NCBI GenBank assembly: GCA_023423605.1
Contig: JAFAFF010000285.1
Span: forward strand, 1 to 16,515
Direction: 5' to 3'
DNA: 16,515 bases
Source of the DNA: Pseudomonadota bacterium
GTDB taxonomy: Bacteria > Pseudomonadota > Gammaproteobacteria > Xanthomonadales > Xanthomonadaceae
Shown: positions 7,815-15,092 of the stretch, one piece after another
Position numbering within the stretch: position 1 is the first letter of the stretch
Layout of the letters: every line of letters starts with the position of its first letter
Program-made: the position numbers and the translations under genes
The notes under the pieces: model-generated
What the model saw: only the letters and a program-made list of their open reading frames with translations
Told to the model about the DNA's origin: nothing
Database searches by the model: none

Positions 7815-9107
7815 ATGAGCACGCTGCCCACTGCCGAACAGATCCAGCACGACTGGAACACCAACCCGCGCTGGCAGGGTATCGAACGCAGTTACAGCGC
7901 CGACGACGTCGTTCGCCTGCGCGGTACCGTCCATGTGGAGCATTCCCTGGCCCGGCTGGGCGCGGAAAAACTGTGGAACCATCTGCACGAGAAGGACTTC
8001 GTCAACGCGCTGGGTGCGCTCACCGGCAACCAGGCCATGCAGCAGGTGAAGGCCGGCTTGAACGCGATCTACCTGTCCGGCTGGCAGGTCGCCGCCGATG
8101 CCAACCTCGCCGGCCAGATGTACCCGGACCAGTCGCTGTACCCGGCCGATTCGGTGCCGGCGGTGGTCAAGCGCATCAACAACACCCTGCTGCGTGCCGA
8201 CCAGCTGCACCATGCCGAAGGCAAGGACGACATCGACTTCCTGCAGCCGATCGTGGCTGATGCGGAGGCCGGTTTCGGCGGCGTGCTCAACGCGTTCGAA
8301 CTGATGAAGGCGATGATCGAAGCGGGCGCAGCCGGCGTGCATTTCGAGGATCAGCTGGCGTCGGTGAAGAAGTGCGGGCACATGGGTGGCAAGGTGCTGG
8401 TGCCCACCCGCGAGGCCATCGAGAAGCTCAACGCCGCGCGCCTGGCCGCCGACGTGCTGGGCGTGCCGACCCTGCTGGTGGCGCGCACCGATGCCGAGGC
8501 CGCCGACCTGCTGACCAGCGACATCGACGGCAATGACCAGCCGTTCACCACCGGCGAGCGCACGGTGGAAGGCTTCTACAAGACCCGCAATGGCCTGGAC
8601 CAGGCCATCAGCCGCGGCCTGGCTTACGCGCCCTACGCCGACCTGGTGTGGTGCGAGACCGGCAAGCCGGACCTGGAGTTCGCACGGAAGTTCGCCGAGG
8701 CGATCCACGCGAAGTTCCCGGGCAAGCTGCTGGCCTACAACTGTTCGCCCAGCTTCAACTGGAAGAAGAACCTGGACGACGCCACCATCGCCAGGTTCCA
8801 GCGCGAGCTGGCCAGCTACGGCTACAAGTTCCAGTTCATCACCCTGGCCGGCTTCCATGCGCTGAACTACGGCATGTTCAACCTGGCCCACGGTTATGCG
8901 CGCCGTCAGATGAGCGCCTTCGTGGAACTGCAGGAAGCCGAGTTCGAAGCGGCCGAGCGCGGCTTCACCGCGGTCAAGCACCAGCGTGAAGTGGGCACCG
9001 GCTACTTCGATGCGGTCACCCAGGCCATCCAGCAGGGCCAGTCCTCGACCACCGCACTGACCGGATCCACCGAGGAAGAGCAGTTCCACAGCGGCCGCGC
9101 CGCCTGA
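7815..9107 (+). CDS. aceA: Isocitrate lyase
   Basis: The enzyme cleaves isocitrate to glyoxylate and succinate, the first step of the glyoxylate shunt, in the cytosol. The protein has 430 residues (E. coli AceA is 434). The catalytic signature K-K-C-G-H-M is at residues 185-190, with C187 as the expected nucleophile. Other family landmarks are the [10 protein letters not shown] metal/substrate loop, H-F-E-D-Q, R-T-D-A-E-A, and the N-C-S-P-S-F-N-W motif in the C-terminal half. The start at 7815 has GGAG about 7 bases upstream. The frame stays open back through the REP array, but that translation only reflects REP hairpins. No aceK (isocitrate dehydrogenase kinase/phosphatase) follows in this window, unlike the enterobacterial aceBAK operon. 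Confidence 0.97.
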   Translation: MSTLPTAEQIQHDWNTNPRWQGIERSYSADDVVRLRGTVHVEHSLARLGAEKLWNHLHEKDFVNALGALTGNQAMQQVKAGLNAIYLSGWQVAADANLAGQMYPDQSLYPADSVPAVVKRINNTLLRADQLHHAEGKDDIDFLQPIVADAEAGFGGVLNAFELMKAMIEAGAAGVHFEDQLASVKKCGHMGGKVLVPTREAIEKLNAARLAADVLGVPTLLVARTDAEAADLLTSDIDGNDQPFTTGERTVEGFYKTRNGLDQAISRGLAYAPYADLVWCETGKPDLEFARKFAEAIHAKFPGKLLAYNCSPSFNWKKNLDDATIARFQRELASYGYKFQFITLAGFHALNYGMFNLAHGYARRQMSAFVELQEAEFEAAERGFTAVKHQREVGTGYFDAVTQAIQQGQSSTTALTGSTEEEQFHSGRAA

Positions 9108-9115
9108 CACCACGT

Positions 9116-9138
9116 CGTGCCGGGCTCTGCCCGGCACG
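9116..9138. repeat. REP-like perfect hairpin after aceA
   Basis: CGTGCCGGGC and GCCCGGCACG form a perfect 10-bp stem around a TCT loop, 8 bases after the aceA stop. The core CGGGCTCTGCCCG is the same as in the inverted SMAG arms upstream, but the GTAG tag is absent (GTCG in its place). No T-run follows, so it does not look like a standard Rho-independent terminator; it may mark the end of the aceBA transcript. Confidence 0.75.
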
Positions 9139-9240
9139 CCCTCCGAACGCCGCCATCGGCACCCTGTGTCCCGGCTCCGTGCGCCGGAATTCCGCCGGTC
9201 CGGCTGTCAAAAATGGGACGCACCGCACAGTTAAATCCGA

Positions 9241-9249
9241 TGCTATGCT
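9241..9249 (+). promoter_or_regulatory. Possible extended -10 promoter for the GGDEF-cyclase operon
   Basis: TGCTATGCT fits the extended -10 pattern TG-N-TATGCT. There is no good -35 at the usual distance, which such promoters can tolerate. Transcription would begin near 9256 and give a leader of about 35 bases before the ATG at 9290. Confidence 0.3.
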
Positions 9250-9289
9250 CCGACCTTGGAAGGGAGCCTCCGACTGGCGGACCAGGGGA

Positions 9290-10333
9290 ATGATCGGCAA
9301 CGGTGCAGCCGCTGACGTGTGCGAGCAGCCGGGCATCGCCGTGAGGGCGATGGCCGAGATCATGCAAGCCGTCCTCAGTGCCGAAGAGTTCGACCTGTTC
9401 GCCGGCTTCGCCACCCGGCACCGCGTCGGGCAGGGCCAGGATCTGTTTCGTCGCGGCCAGCGTGGCAGCAGCATGTTCGTCATCGCCACCGGCCAGGTGG
9501 AGCTGGATTTCGGCGAAGACCTGGTGATCAAGCGGCTCGGCCCGAACGAATTTTTCGGCGAGCTGGGACTGCTGATCGGCGATCATCTGCGCAGTGCCGA
9601 CGCCAGGGCCAGCGAAGATACCGAATTATTGGAACTCAGCCACGCAGATTTCCACCGCCTGGTGGAGCGCGAGCCTGGCCTGGTGGCCTACTTCCTGCGT
9701 CGCACCATCATGCGCGTGGTCAGCAACGAACAGGCGCTCATCGGCCAGCTGCGCCGTCGCAACCACGATCTGGAAACGGCGCTGGACAATCTCTACGTCA
9801 CCACCCACCAGCTCACCCACACACGCGAACTGGTACGTACTGACGAATTGACCGGGCTGCACAACCGACGCGGCCTGGCGCTCTATCTGCACGAATGCCG
9901 CGTGGACGATATCGGTCCCGCGCAGGGTCTGCTGCTTATCGACTGCGACAGTTTCAAGCAGATCAATGACCAGTTTGGCCATCAGGCCGGCGATCGCGTG
10001 CTGCAGAGCGTGGCCAACATCCTGCGCTCCATGGCCGGCCCTGACGACCTGGCCTGCCGGCTGGGCGGCGATGAGTTCTGTCTGCTGCTGCGGCGGGCCG
10101 ATGCCGCAACCGTCCAGCACGCGGCCGAATTCGTGCTCAACGCGGTCCACGGGCTGCTGGCACGCAGCCATGGCACCCCGCACGTGTGCCGGCTGAGCAT
10201 CGGCGCCAGCCTGCTGCGCGCGAAAGCGGACTGGAGCGAATGGTACGCCGGCGCAGACCGCGCGCTGTACCAGGCCAAGCGCGAAGGGGGCGACCGCCTG
10301 CGCTGGCCGCATGACGTGGTCGAAGCCGGCTAG
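9290..10333 (+). CDS. Cyclic-nucleotide-binding GGDEF protein (putative diguanylate cyclase)
   Basis: The product has 347 residues and two domains. Residues about 25-140 form a Crp-like cyclic-nucleotide-binding fold, with the F-F-G-E-L-G-L-L turn and an R-S-A-D-A-R-A phosphate-cassette-like stretch. A coiled linker leads to a GGDEF domain from D185-E-L-T-G-L, with metal-binding D218-x-D220-x-F-K and an intact G259-G-D-E-F263 active site, so c-di-GMP synthesis is expected. The inhibitory RxxD site, which should end six residues before GGDEF, reads G-P-D-D (250-253), so product inhibition is probably absent. From memory, X. campestris has the same architecture beside a class III cyclase (XC_0249/XC_0250), where cGMP binding stimulates c-di-GMP synthesis. 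The start is uncertain: the SD-like AGGGG lies too close to 9290, and the ATG at 9350 is an alternative. The cyclase gene begins 12 bp downstream, so the two very likely form an operon. Confidence 0.9.
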   Translation: MIGNGAAADVCEQPGIAVRAMAEIMQAVLSAEEFDLFAGFATRHRVGQGQDLFRRGQRGSSMFVIATGQVELDFGEDLVIKRLGPNEFFGELGLLIGDHLRSADARASEDTELLELSHADFHRLVEREPGLVAYFLRRTIMRVVSNEQALIGQLRRRNHDLETALDNLYVTTHQLTHTRELVRTDELTGLHNRRGLALYLHECRVDDIGPAQGLLLIDCDSFKQINDQFGHQAGDRVLQSVANILRSMAGPDDLACRLGGDEFCLLLRRADAATVQHAAEFVLNAVHGLLARSHGTPHVCRLSIGASLLRAKADWSEWYAGADRALYQAKREGGDRLRWPHDVVEAG

Positions 10334-10345
10334 GAAGGAGACCCC

Positions 10346-12796
10346 ATGCGCGGCGACACGGAAGCACCTGTCCACGTACCGATGATGCGGGCGCTGCTGT
10401 TCACTGACCTGTGTGATTCCACCCTGCTGGTGGAGCGGATGGGTGATGCTGCAGCGGCGGAACTGTTCCAGGATCACGACCGCCTTGTGATGGCGCTGCA
10501 GCAGCGCTGGACCGGGCAGCAGATCGACCGTTCCGATGGTCTGTTCATGCTGTTCGAACGGCCTGTCGATGCCTTGGGCTTTGCGCTGGATTACCAGCGC
10601 GGTCTGCAGGCGCTGGGCGGCAAGCGCAACATCCTGCTGCGCGCACGCATGGGCCTGCACGTGGGTGAAGTGCTGCTGTGGAACAACAGCACCGAGTCGA
10701 TTGCACTGGGTGCCAAGCCGGTGGAAGTGGAAGGCCTGGCCAAGCCGATGGCCGCGCGCCTGATGCAGCTGGCCCAGCCCGGCCAGTTCCTGGTGTCGGC
10801 CACCGCCGAATCGATGGTGCGCCGAGCCGCCGGGGATCTGGGCGAGGTCGCGCAGGGGCTGAAATGGAAGTCCTTCGGGCGCTGGCGCTTCAAGGGCGTG
10901 GCACAGTCAATGGAAGTGTTCGGCCTGCAGGACGCGGGCATGGCATCGACAGGGCGCCCGCGGCAGAGCGCCAAGGCCAGCCGTGATATCCCGTTCTGGC
11001 GGCAGCCGGCGATGATGACGGCTGAAGTGACTCTGGCTGCGGCGCTGCTGGTCGGCGGCTGGTTCCTGACGCGGCCGCAGCCGGCCATCGCTTTTGCTGA
11101 GCGTGATTGGGTGGTTCTCACCGATGTGCGCAATTTCACCGGCAATCCGGTGTTTGACGAGAGCTTAAACGAGGCCATGCGGATCAGCCTCGAGCAGTCG
11201 CGGCATGTAAACGTGTTGAGCGAACTGAAGGTCCGCGACACCCTCGGCCGTATGCGGCAAAGCCCGGACACACCGCTGGACGAGGCGCTGGCGCTGGAGG
11301 TCGCCCTGCGCGACGGCGTGCGTGCCGTGGTGGTGCCCTCGATCCGCGAGACTGAGGACCGCCTTCAGGTGACGCTGGATGTCATCGACCCACACACGCG
11401 ACGTACGGTCTACTCCAGCAGCGCTGCCGGTCGCGGAATGGAATCTGTGCTGACGTCCGCCGATACCGTGGTGGCGACGCTGCGCGGCCAGCTCGGCGAG
11501 TCGCGCGAGGGCATCCTGCGCGATTCACGCCCATTGCCGGACGTGACCACCGGCAACCTCGATGCCATGCGCGCCTATGCGCTGGGCGTGCAGGCATTTG
11601 CCCGGCAGCAGGACCGCGATGCGCTGGAGCATTTCGAACAGGCTACGCGCATCGACCCTAACTTCGCCTTCGCCTACATCGGCAGCATGCGGGTGCACTA
11701 TTCGCTGGGGCGGATGACGATGGCCGAACTCTTCTACCGACGCGCTGTCACGCTGCGTGACCACCTGACACCACGCGACGCGCTGTACCTGGCTGCATGG
11801 GGCGCGGAGTTCGAGGGTGCACCGGGCGATGTGGTGGAGCGCCGATGGAAGGCGCTGTCGGATCTCTACCCGGACTATTTCGGTGCGCGCGCCAATTTCG
11901 CCATTGCCCGCGCCAACCGGGGTGACTACGCTGGCGCGCTGGCCGCGGGCAAGCCCTTGCTTTCAGAGCAGAATGCGGCCCGTGCGCTGTCGCTGGATTT
12001 TCTTGGGCGCATGTCGCTGGCGCTTAACGATGTGGACGAGGCGCTGCAGTATTTCGTCGCATCGACGCGGGCCGGACAGGATAACGGTAGCCGGCTGATG
12101 GCGGCGGCCTATCTTGCACGTGGCGACTGGAAGCGTGGAGAAGAAATTCTGGCGCGCCTTCCGGACGAACTGCCTTCGCGCATCGAGCGCATCACCCTGG
12201 CTGCCGAGCGTCAGGACTGGTCGCTGGCGCGGCAGCTGGCCGAAGCAAGCCGCCGCGAATGCGGAAGCGAGCCAGTGCTGTGTGAGCTGTTCGCGGTTAT
12301 CGAACTCAATGTCCGCTGGTCATCCGGGGATGCACCCAGTCGCTCGCAGTGGAATGCTGTGATTGAACAGGGCCTGCGCACGGAAAGCAATGTGGACCGC
12401 AGTTCGCGACTGTTCACGCTGCTTGCGGCGGCTTGGCTGGCGCAGCGCGCCGGGCACCCCGGGATCGCCGAGGCGCACATGGCGCAATTGCAGAAGAACG
12501 TGGACGCGTTGAAGGACGACCGATGCCGGCAGATGCTGGCCATCGTGCAAGCCAACCAGCTGCTGGGCAAGCACAAGGCTGACGACGCGCTCGCACTGCT
12601 GCGGCCTTGGGAGGGCGATCGATCGCTGATCGCACTGCATGTCACCCTGCGCCAGATCCAGATCGCGCGCGGCGATGTATCCGCTGAGAACAGCCAGCGG
12701 GCGTGGCTGAGCGGCCAGCGTGGGCTGGCCTATGCCGATAATGTGGGCAGCTTCGTGCTGCAGACCCGCAATGTGCTGGATGTGGGGCCGCCCTGA
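10346..12796 (+). CDS. Class III nucleotide cyclase/TM/TolB-like/TPR protein (peptide modification system cyclase family)
   Basis: The protein has 816 residues. Residues about 13-195 are a class III adenylate/guanylate cyclase homology domain: L-L-F-T-D21-L-C-D-S-T supplies one metal-binding Asp and R-S-D64-G-L-F-M the second. In the N-x3-R transition-state motif the Arg is present (P-M-A-A-R-L), but Pro replaces Asn, so activity is not certain. One membrane helix lies at about 225-245. Residues about 250-390 resemble a TolB-like N-terminal domain (D-V-R-N-F-T-G-N opening), and about 405-790 are TPR-like helical repeats, presumably periplasmic. A strong AAGGAGA lies just before the ATG, 12 bp after the GGDEF gene. 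It matches my memory of the NCBI/TIGR family 'putative peptide modification system cyclase', found with NHLP-like peptides and SagB-like dehydrogenases in Xanthomonadaceae; both partners lie downstream here. It also corresponds to X. campestris XC_0250, reported as making cGMP. Confidence 0.88.
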   Translation: MRGDTEAPVHVPMMRALLFTDLCDSTLLVERMGDAAAAELFQDHDRLVMALQQRWTGQQIDRSDGLFMLFERPVDALGFALDYQRGLQALGGKRNILLRARMGLHVGEVLLWNNSTESIALGAKPVEVEGLAKPMAARLMQLAQPGQFLVSATAESMVRRAAGDLGEVAQGLKWKSFGRWRFKGVAQSMEVFGLQDAGMASTGRPRQSAKASRDIPFWRQPAMMTAEVTLAAALLVGGWFLTRPQPAIAFAERDWVVLTDVRNFTGNPVFDESLNEAMRISLEQSRHVNVLSELKVRDTLGRMRQSPDTPLDEALALEVALRDGVRAVVVPSIRETEDRLQVTLDVIDPHTRRTVYSSSAAGRGMESVLTSADTVVATLRGQLGESREGILRDSRPLPDVTTGNLDAMRAYALGVQAFARQQDRDALEHFEQATRIDPNFAFAYIGSMRVHYSLGRMTMAELFYRRAVTLRDHLTPRDALYLAAWGAEFEGAPGDVVERRWKALSDLYPDYFGARANFAIARANRGDYAGALAAGKPLLSEQNAARALSLDFLGRMSLALNDVDEALQYFVASTRAGQDNGSRLMAAAYLARGDWKRGEEILARLPDELPSRIERITLAAERQDWSLARQLAEASRRECGSEPVLCELFAVIELNVRWSSGDAPSRSQWNAVIEQGLRTESNVDRSSRLFTLLAAAWLAQRAGHPGIAEAHMAQLQKNVDALKDDRCRQMLAIVQANQLLGKHKADDALALLRPWEGDRSLIALHVTLRQIQIARGDVSAENSQRAWLSGQRGLAYADNVGSFVLQTRNVLDVGPP

Positions 12797-12818
12797 TGCC
12801 TGCAAGGGCGTCACTGGC

Positions 12819-13065
12819 TCAGGCTTGAGCGTTCACGAAGCAGAACGGATTACTGAACGCGGCCACTTGGGTGAGATGGCTGAGCAGCGCATCACGTGCG
12901 GCGGCGAACTGCTCCGGTGTTGCGAGGTGGGCGATGGCGAGGCAGCCGCAGCCGGCCTGCTCAGGGCTGGCGCCCAGCGATTCCAGTGCATCTTGTGGAT
13001 TGGCCGCAAACTGCTGGCGGAAGGCTTCGTCGGTCGGAGTTCAATCCTTTAGCGGCGGGAGGCAT
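12819..13065 (-). pseudogene. Frameshifted NHLP-like RiPP precursor peptide gene
   Basis: On the minus strand, 13040 to 12819 encodes T-D-E-A-F-R-Q-Q-F-A-A-N-P-Q-D-A-L and continues to G-C-G-C-L-A-I and a C-terminus N-P-F-C-F-V-N-A-Q-A. The frame has no start codon: a TGA at 13041-13043 closes it upstream. Removing one G near 13032-13033 joins it to an ATG at 13065 (M-P-P-A-A-K-G-L-N-S-D), giving an 81-residue peptide whose leader reads S-D-D-E-A-F. It aligns over its whole length with the intact precursor at 15093-15419 (D-(D/E)-A-F-R, C-L-A-(V/I), L-L-x-x-L-T, P-F-x-F). It faces the end of the cyclase gene 22 bp away. No Shine-Dalgarno is seen before the ATG, and the leader is shorter than usual, so the 5' end may be damaged too. 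A sequencing error is the main alternative to a pseudogene. Confidence 0.75.
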
Positions 13066-13135
13066 TGAATGTTGAGAGGCTTGTGTGCTGCCCGCATACG
13101 CGCCAACGTGCGCGCCTGTCTCCAGTGGACCGACC

Positions 13136-13660
13136 ACGCCGATCCGTCGTTGCAGCACTCTCTTCCTGGAAGCAGGCCAGCAGGTTGATTTCGACCTTCA
13201 GACCCGGGCGGAAGGTGGCAATGGCCCACGCGAGCATTTGGGCTGGAGGCGTGGACCCCTCATCTGGACGCACCGCTTCCGCTGGACGATGCACAGTGCC
13301 AGCTGCTGGGACGTACCCGTCCCGCCCGATGGTGTGATCCTGCAGCTCTCGGCGTAATGCGCAGCTGCTGTTGCCCGGGCTTCTCGACGCTTGGCTGCTG
13401 ATCGCAAGCACTGATGATGCGACCAAGGGTCCGCAAGTGCGGGATGCAGCCATCAGGCAGATGCACCGTTGGCCCCACACCGCCGTGATGCACCGTGCCG
13501 CCTGCTGGCGGCGGACCGGCCGAGGCCATCGATGGCAACCGCCGGGTGACCTGCGCTGGCGCCGATGCCGTTAAATACCGACGAGCGCATCGAACAATGG
13601 CTGGCCGGCCAGCACTGGTTCGCGGACGCTGCCGTGCACGTGGGCATAAGGGCCGGGTGA
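13136..13660 (+). pseudogene. Decayed second copy of the peptide maturation dehydrogenase
   Basis: Pieces in different frames line up in order with the intact dehydrogenase at 13896-15071. Piece 1 (13139-13230) gives I-R-R-C-S-T-L-F and Q-V-D-F-D-L...G-G-N-G, like R-R-C-S-A-L and G-G-T-G. Piece 2 (about 13245-13370) gives P-H-L-D-A-P-L, like A-H-L-D-E-P-V. Piece 3 (13371-13500) gives L-L-D-A-W-L-L-I-A and V-R-D-A, like L-L-D-A-G-L-L-I-A and V-R-D-A. Piece 4 (13564-13660) gives W-L-A-G-Q-H-W-F-A, like L-L-S-G-Q-H-W-F-A. The region matching residues about 136-270, including the flavin-site P-S-A-G-G-L motif, is missing, as is everything after residue about 300. An ACG at 13136 stands where the ATG would be expected. 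At least two frameshifts and a large deletion make function very unlikely. Its start is about 70 bp from that of the broken precursor, on the opposite strand. Confidence 0.7.
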
Positions 13661-13895
13661 GTCGATCAGGACGGTGGCGTAACATGGGATAACGCGGCAT
13701 CGGTATCCATGACGGCCCGTCCTGCACGGTCTTGAGAGCGCCACCATCAAAGTGCTCCGTGTTCAATTCATGTGCTCTGAGCGCCACCGCCATGTGGGAG
13801 GATGCTCTGCTATGGCAAACAGTCTGTGTCGCTGAATCGCCCAGCGCATTCGGTATCTTTGATGTACGACCCAACTTGAAGTAGACAGACCAAGT
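13661..13895. other. Intergenic stretch before the intact dehydrogenase
   Basis: I find no further recognisable dehydrogenase or precursor fragment, no strong promoter, and no REP in these 235 bases. The leader just before 13896 (GAAGTAGACAGACCAAGT) has no good Shine-Dalgarno. The composition is less GC-rich than the coding flanks, which fits decayed or non-coding DNA. Confidence 0.5.
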
Positions 13896-15071
13896 ATGAA
13901 TGTCTTGAGGTATCGTCGATGCTCTGCACTGGCAGTTCTTCCAGAAGAACAACCGGTGTTCTCCTTAGACAAGCTGCTGACAGGCGGGACGGGCGTCGAG
14001 TTCGAGCATCGGTTGCTGGTACGTGCAGCCCATCTGGATGAGCCCGTTGCCTTGACGATGCCCACCTGCATGTTCTTGCTCCAGAGCAGCGCGGAGCAGT
14101 GGCAGGTTGTTCCCGAAGAGCCCGATGCACGCGCCTTGGTAGTCGAATTGCTGGATGCGGGGCTGCTGATCGCCGAACAGGGTGAGCCGGTCGCACCAAG
14201 ACATGCAGACCAGCATGTGCGTGATGCTCATTGGCGGGCGCTCTCGGCGATCCATCACCGGCATTCCCGTTGGTCGGAGGTAGACAGCGCTGGCGAAATG
14301 GAGAGGAACCACCTGGTCACCGCACAGGATCTGGTCCAGCAGTTGGGCAAGCCGCCTGCCGAGGCGCCCCCCCGCATTCCAGGTGCCACAGCACTCCCAC
14401 GATCAGCACCGGATGCTGTTGCAGAACTCCTCGCGGGGCGCATTACCTGCCGCAACTATATGTCTGACCGCCCGCTGCCATTGGATAAGTTGGCTGGCAT
14501 GCTGCAGAACGTGTTGATGGCACAGGCCTTGGTAGAGACCGAGCCGGGCGTCCGATTCCTGAAGAAGAACGTGCCGTCGGCGGGAGGCCTGCACCCGTTG
14601 GAGGCCTATGTCATCGCCCGGAATGTGGAGGGGCTTGCGTCGGGCATTTATCACTACCATGCCATTGCACACGAGCTGGGACGTCAAGCTCGCCAGCCTG
14701 ACGACGTAGATGCGTTCTGTCTGCGCCTATTGTCGGGCCAACACTGGTTCGCCACCGCGCATGCCATGGTGGTGCTGGTCTGCCGGTTTGGCCGAAATTT
14801 CTGGAAGTACCGCAACCATGCCAAGGCGTATCGTGCGGTCAGCTTGGATGTTGGTCATGTCTCGCAGGCGTTGTACACCGCGGCTACCGCTCAAGGCCTG
14901 GGTGCTTTTGTCACCGCAGCGATCAACGAGACAGAGATCGAGGCGTTGCTTGGATTCGATCCGATGGTGGACGGGGCGCTGGCCGTGTGTGGATTCGGCT
15001 GGCGTGCCGCGCAGATGACTACGACCGAACTGGATCCGGCCGGAGTCGTCTGGCAATTGACCCACGACTGA
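13896..15071 (+). CDS. SagB-like nitroreductase-family dehydrogenase (putative peptide maturation dehydrogenase)
   Basis: The protein has 391 residues. Residues 1-175 form a Xanthomonadaceae-type N-terminal region, probably peptide-binding, opening M-N-V-L-R-Y-R-R-C. From residue 182 (R-I-T-C-R-N-Y) it is a SagB/ThcOx-like nitroreductase: P-S-A-G-G-L-H-P-L-E at 227-236, G-I-Y-H-Y-H, G-Q-H-W-F at 281-285, F-W-K-Y-R-N-H-A-K-A-Y-R near 305, and a C-terminal G-L-G-A-F...G-F-G-W-R. SagB enzymes use FMN to oxidise azolines to azoles in peptide natural products, but I see no cyclodehydratase (SagC/D) in this window, so the true reaction is unknown. It matches the family I remember as 'putative peptide maturation dehydrogenase, SagB-related', found beside the cyclase and NHLP-like peptide families. 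The gene is convergent with the intact precursor, 21 bp apart, so expression is probably independent. The start rests on homology, since no clear SD is present. Confidence 0.88.
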   Translation: MNVLRYRRCSALAVLPEEQPVFSLDKLLTGGTGVEFEHRLLVRAAHLDEPVALTMPTCMFLLQSSAEQWQVVPEEPDARALVVELLDAGLLIAEQGEPVAPRHADQHVRDAHWRALSAIHHRHSRWSEVDSAGEMERNHLVTAQDLVQQLGKPPAEAPPRIPGATALPRSAPDAVAELLAGRITCRNYMSDRPLPLDKLAGMLQNVLMAQALVETEPGVRFLKKNVPSAGGLHPLEAYVIARNVEGLASGIYHYHAIAHELGRQARQPDDVDAFCLRLLSGQHWFATAHAMVVLVCRFGRNFWKYRNHAKAYRAVSLDVGHVSQALYTAATAQGLGAFVTAAINETEIEALLGFDPMVDGALAVCGFGWRAAQMTTTELDPAGVVWQLTHD

Positions 15072-15092
15072 ACGGAGGCCTGTGTAGCCGCC

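Noticed and set aside
7776..9137. Minus-strand frame of 453 residues opposite aceA
   Set aside because: It is an antisense shadow of isocitrate lyase.
9116..9138. Rho-independent terminator after aceA
   Set aside because: The stem is perfect but no T-run follows, and its core matches the REP family, so I list it as REP-like.
9626..10660. Minus-strand frame of 344 residues across the GGDEF and cyclase genes
   Set aside because: It spans two clear plus-strand genes and has no recognisable domain.
13572..13755. Short minus-strand frame ending Q-P-L-F-D-A-L-V-G-I
   Set aside because: The stretch looks somewhat protein-like, but its upstream half does not, and the plus strand at the same place matches the dehydrogenase G-Q-H-W-F-A block.
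13260..13952. Minus-strand frame of 230 residues in the gap before the dehydrogenase
   Set aside because: It is Arg/Pro/Ser-rich with no family features; the plus strand there shows ordered dehydrogenase remnants.
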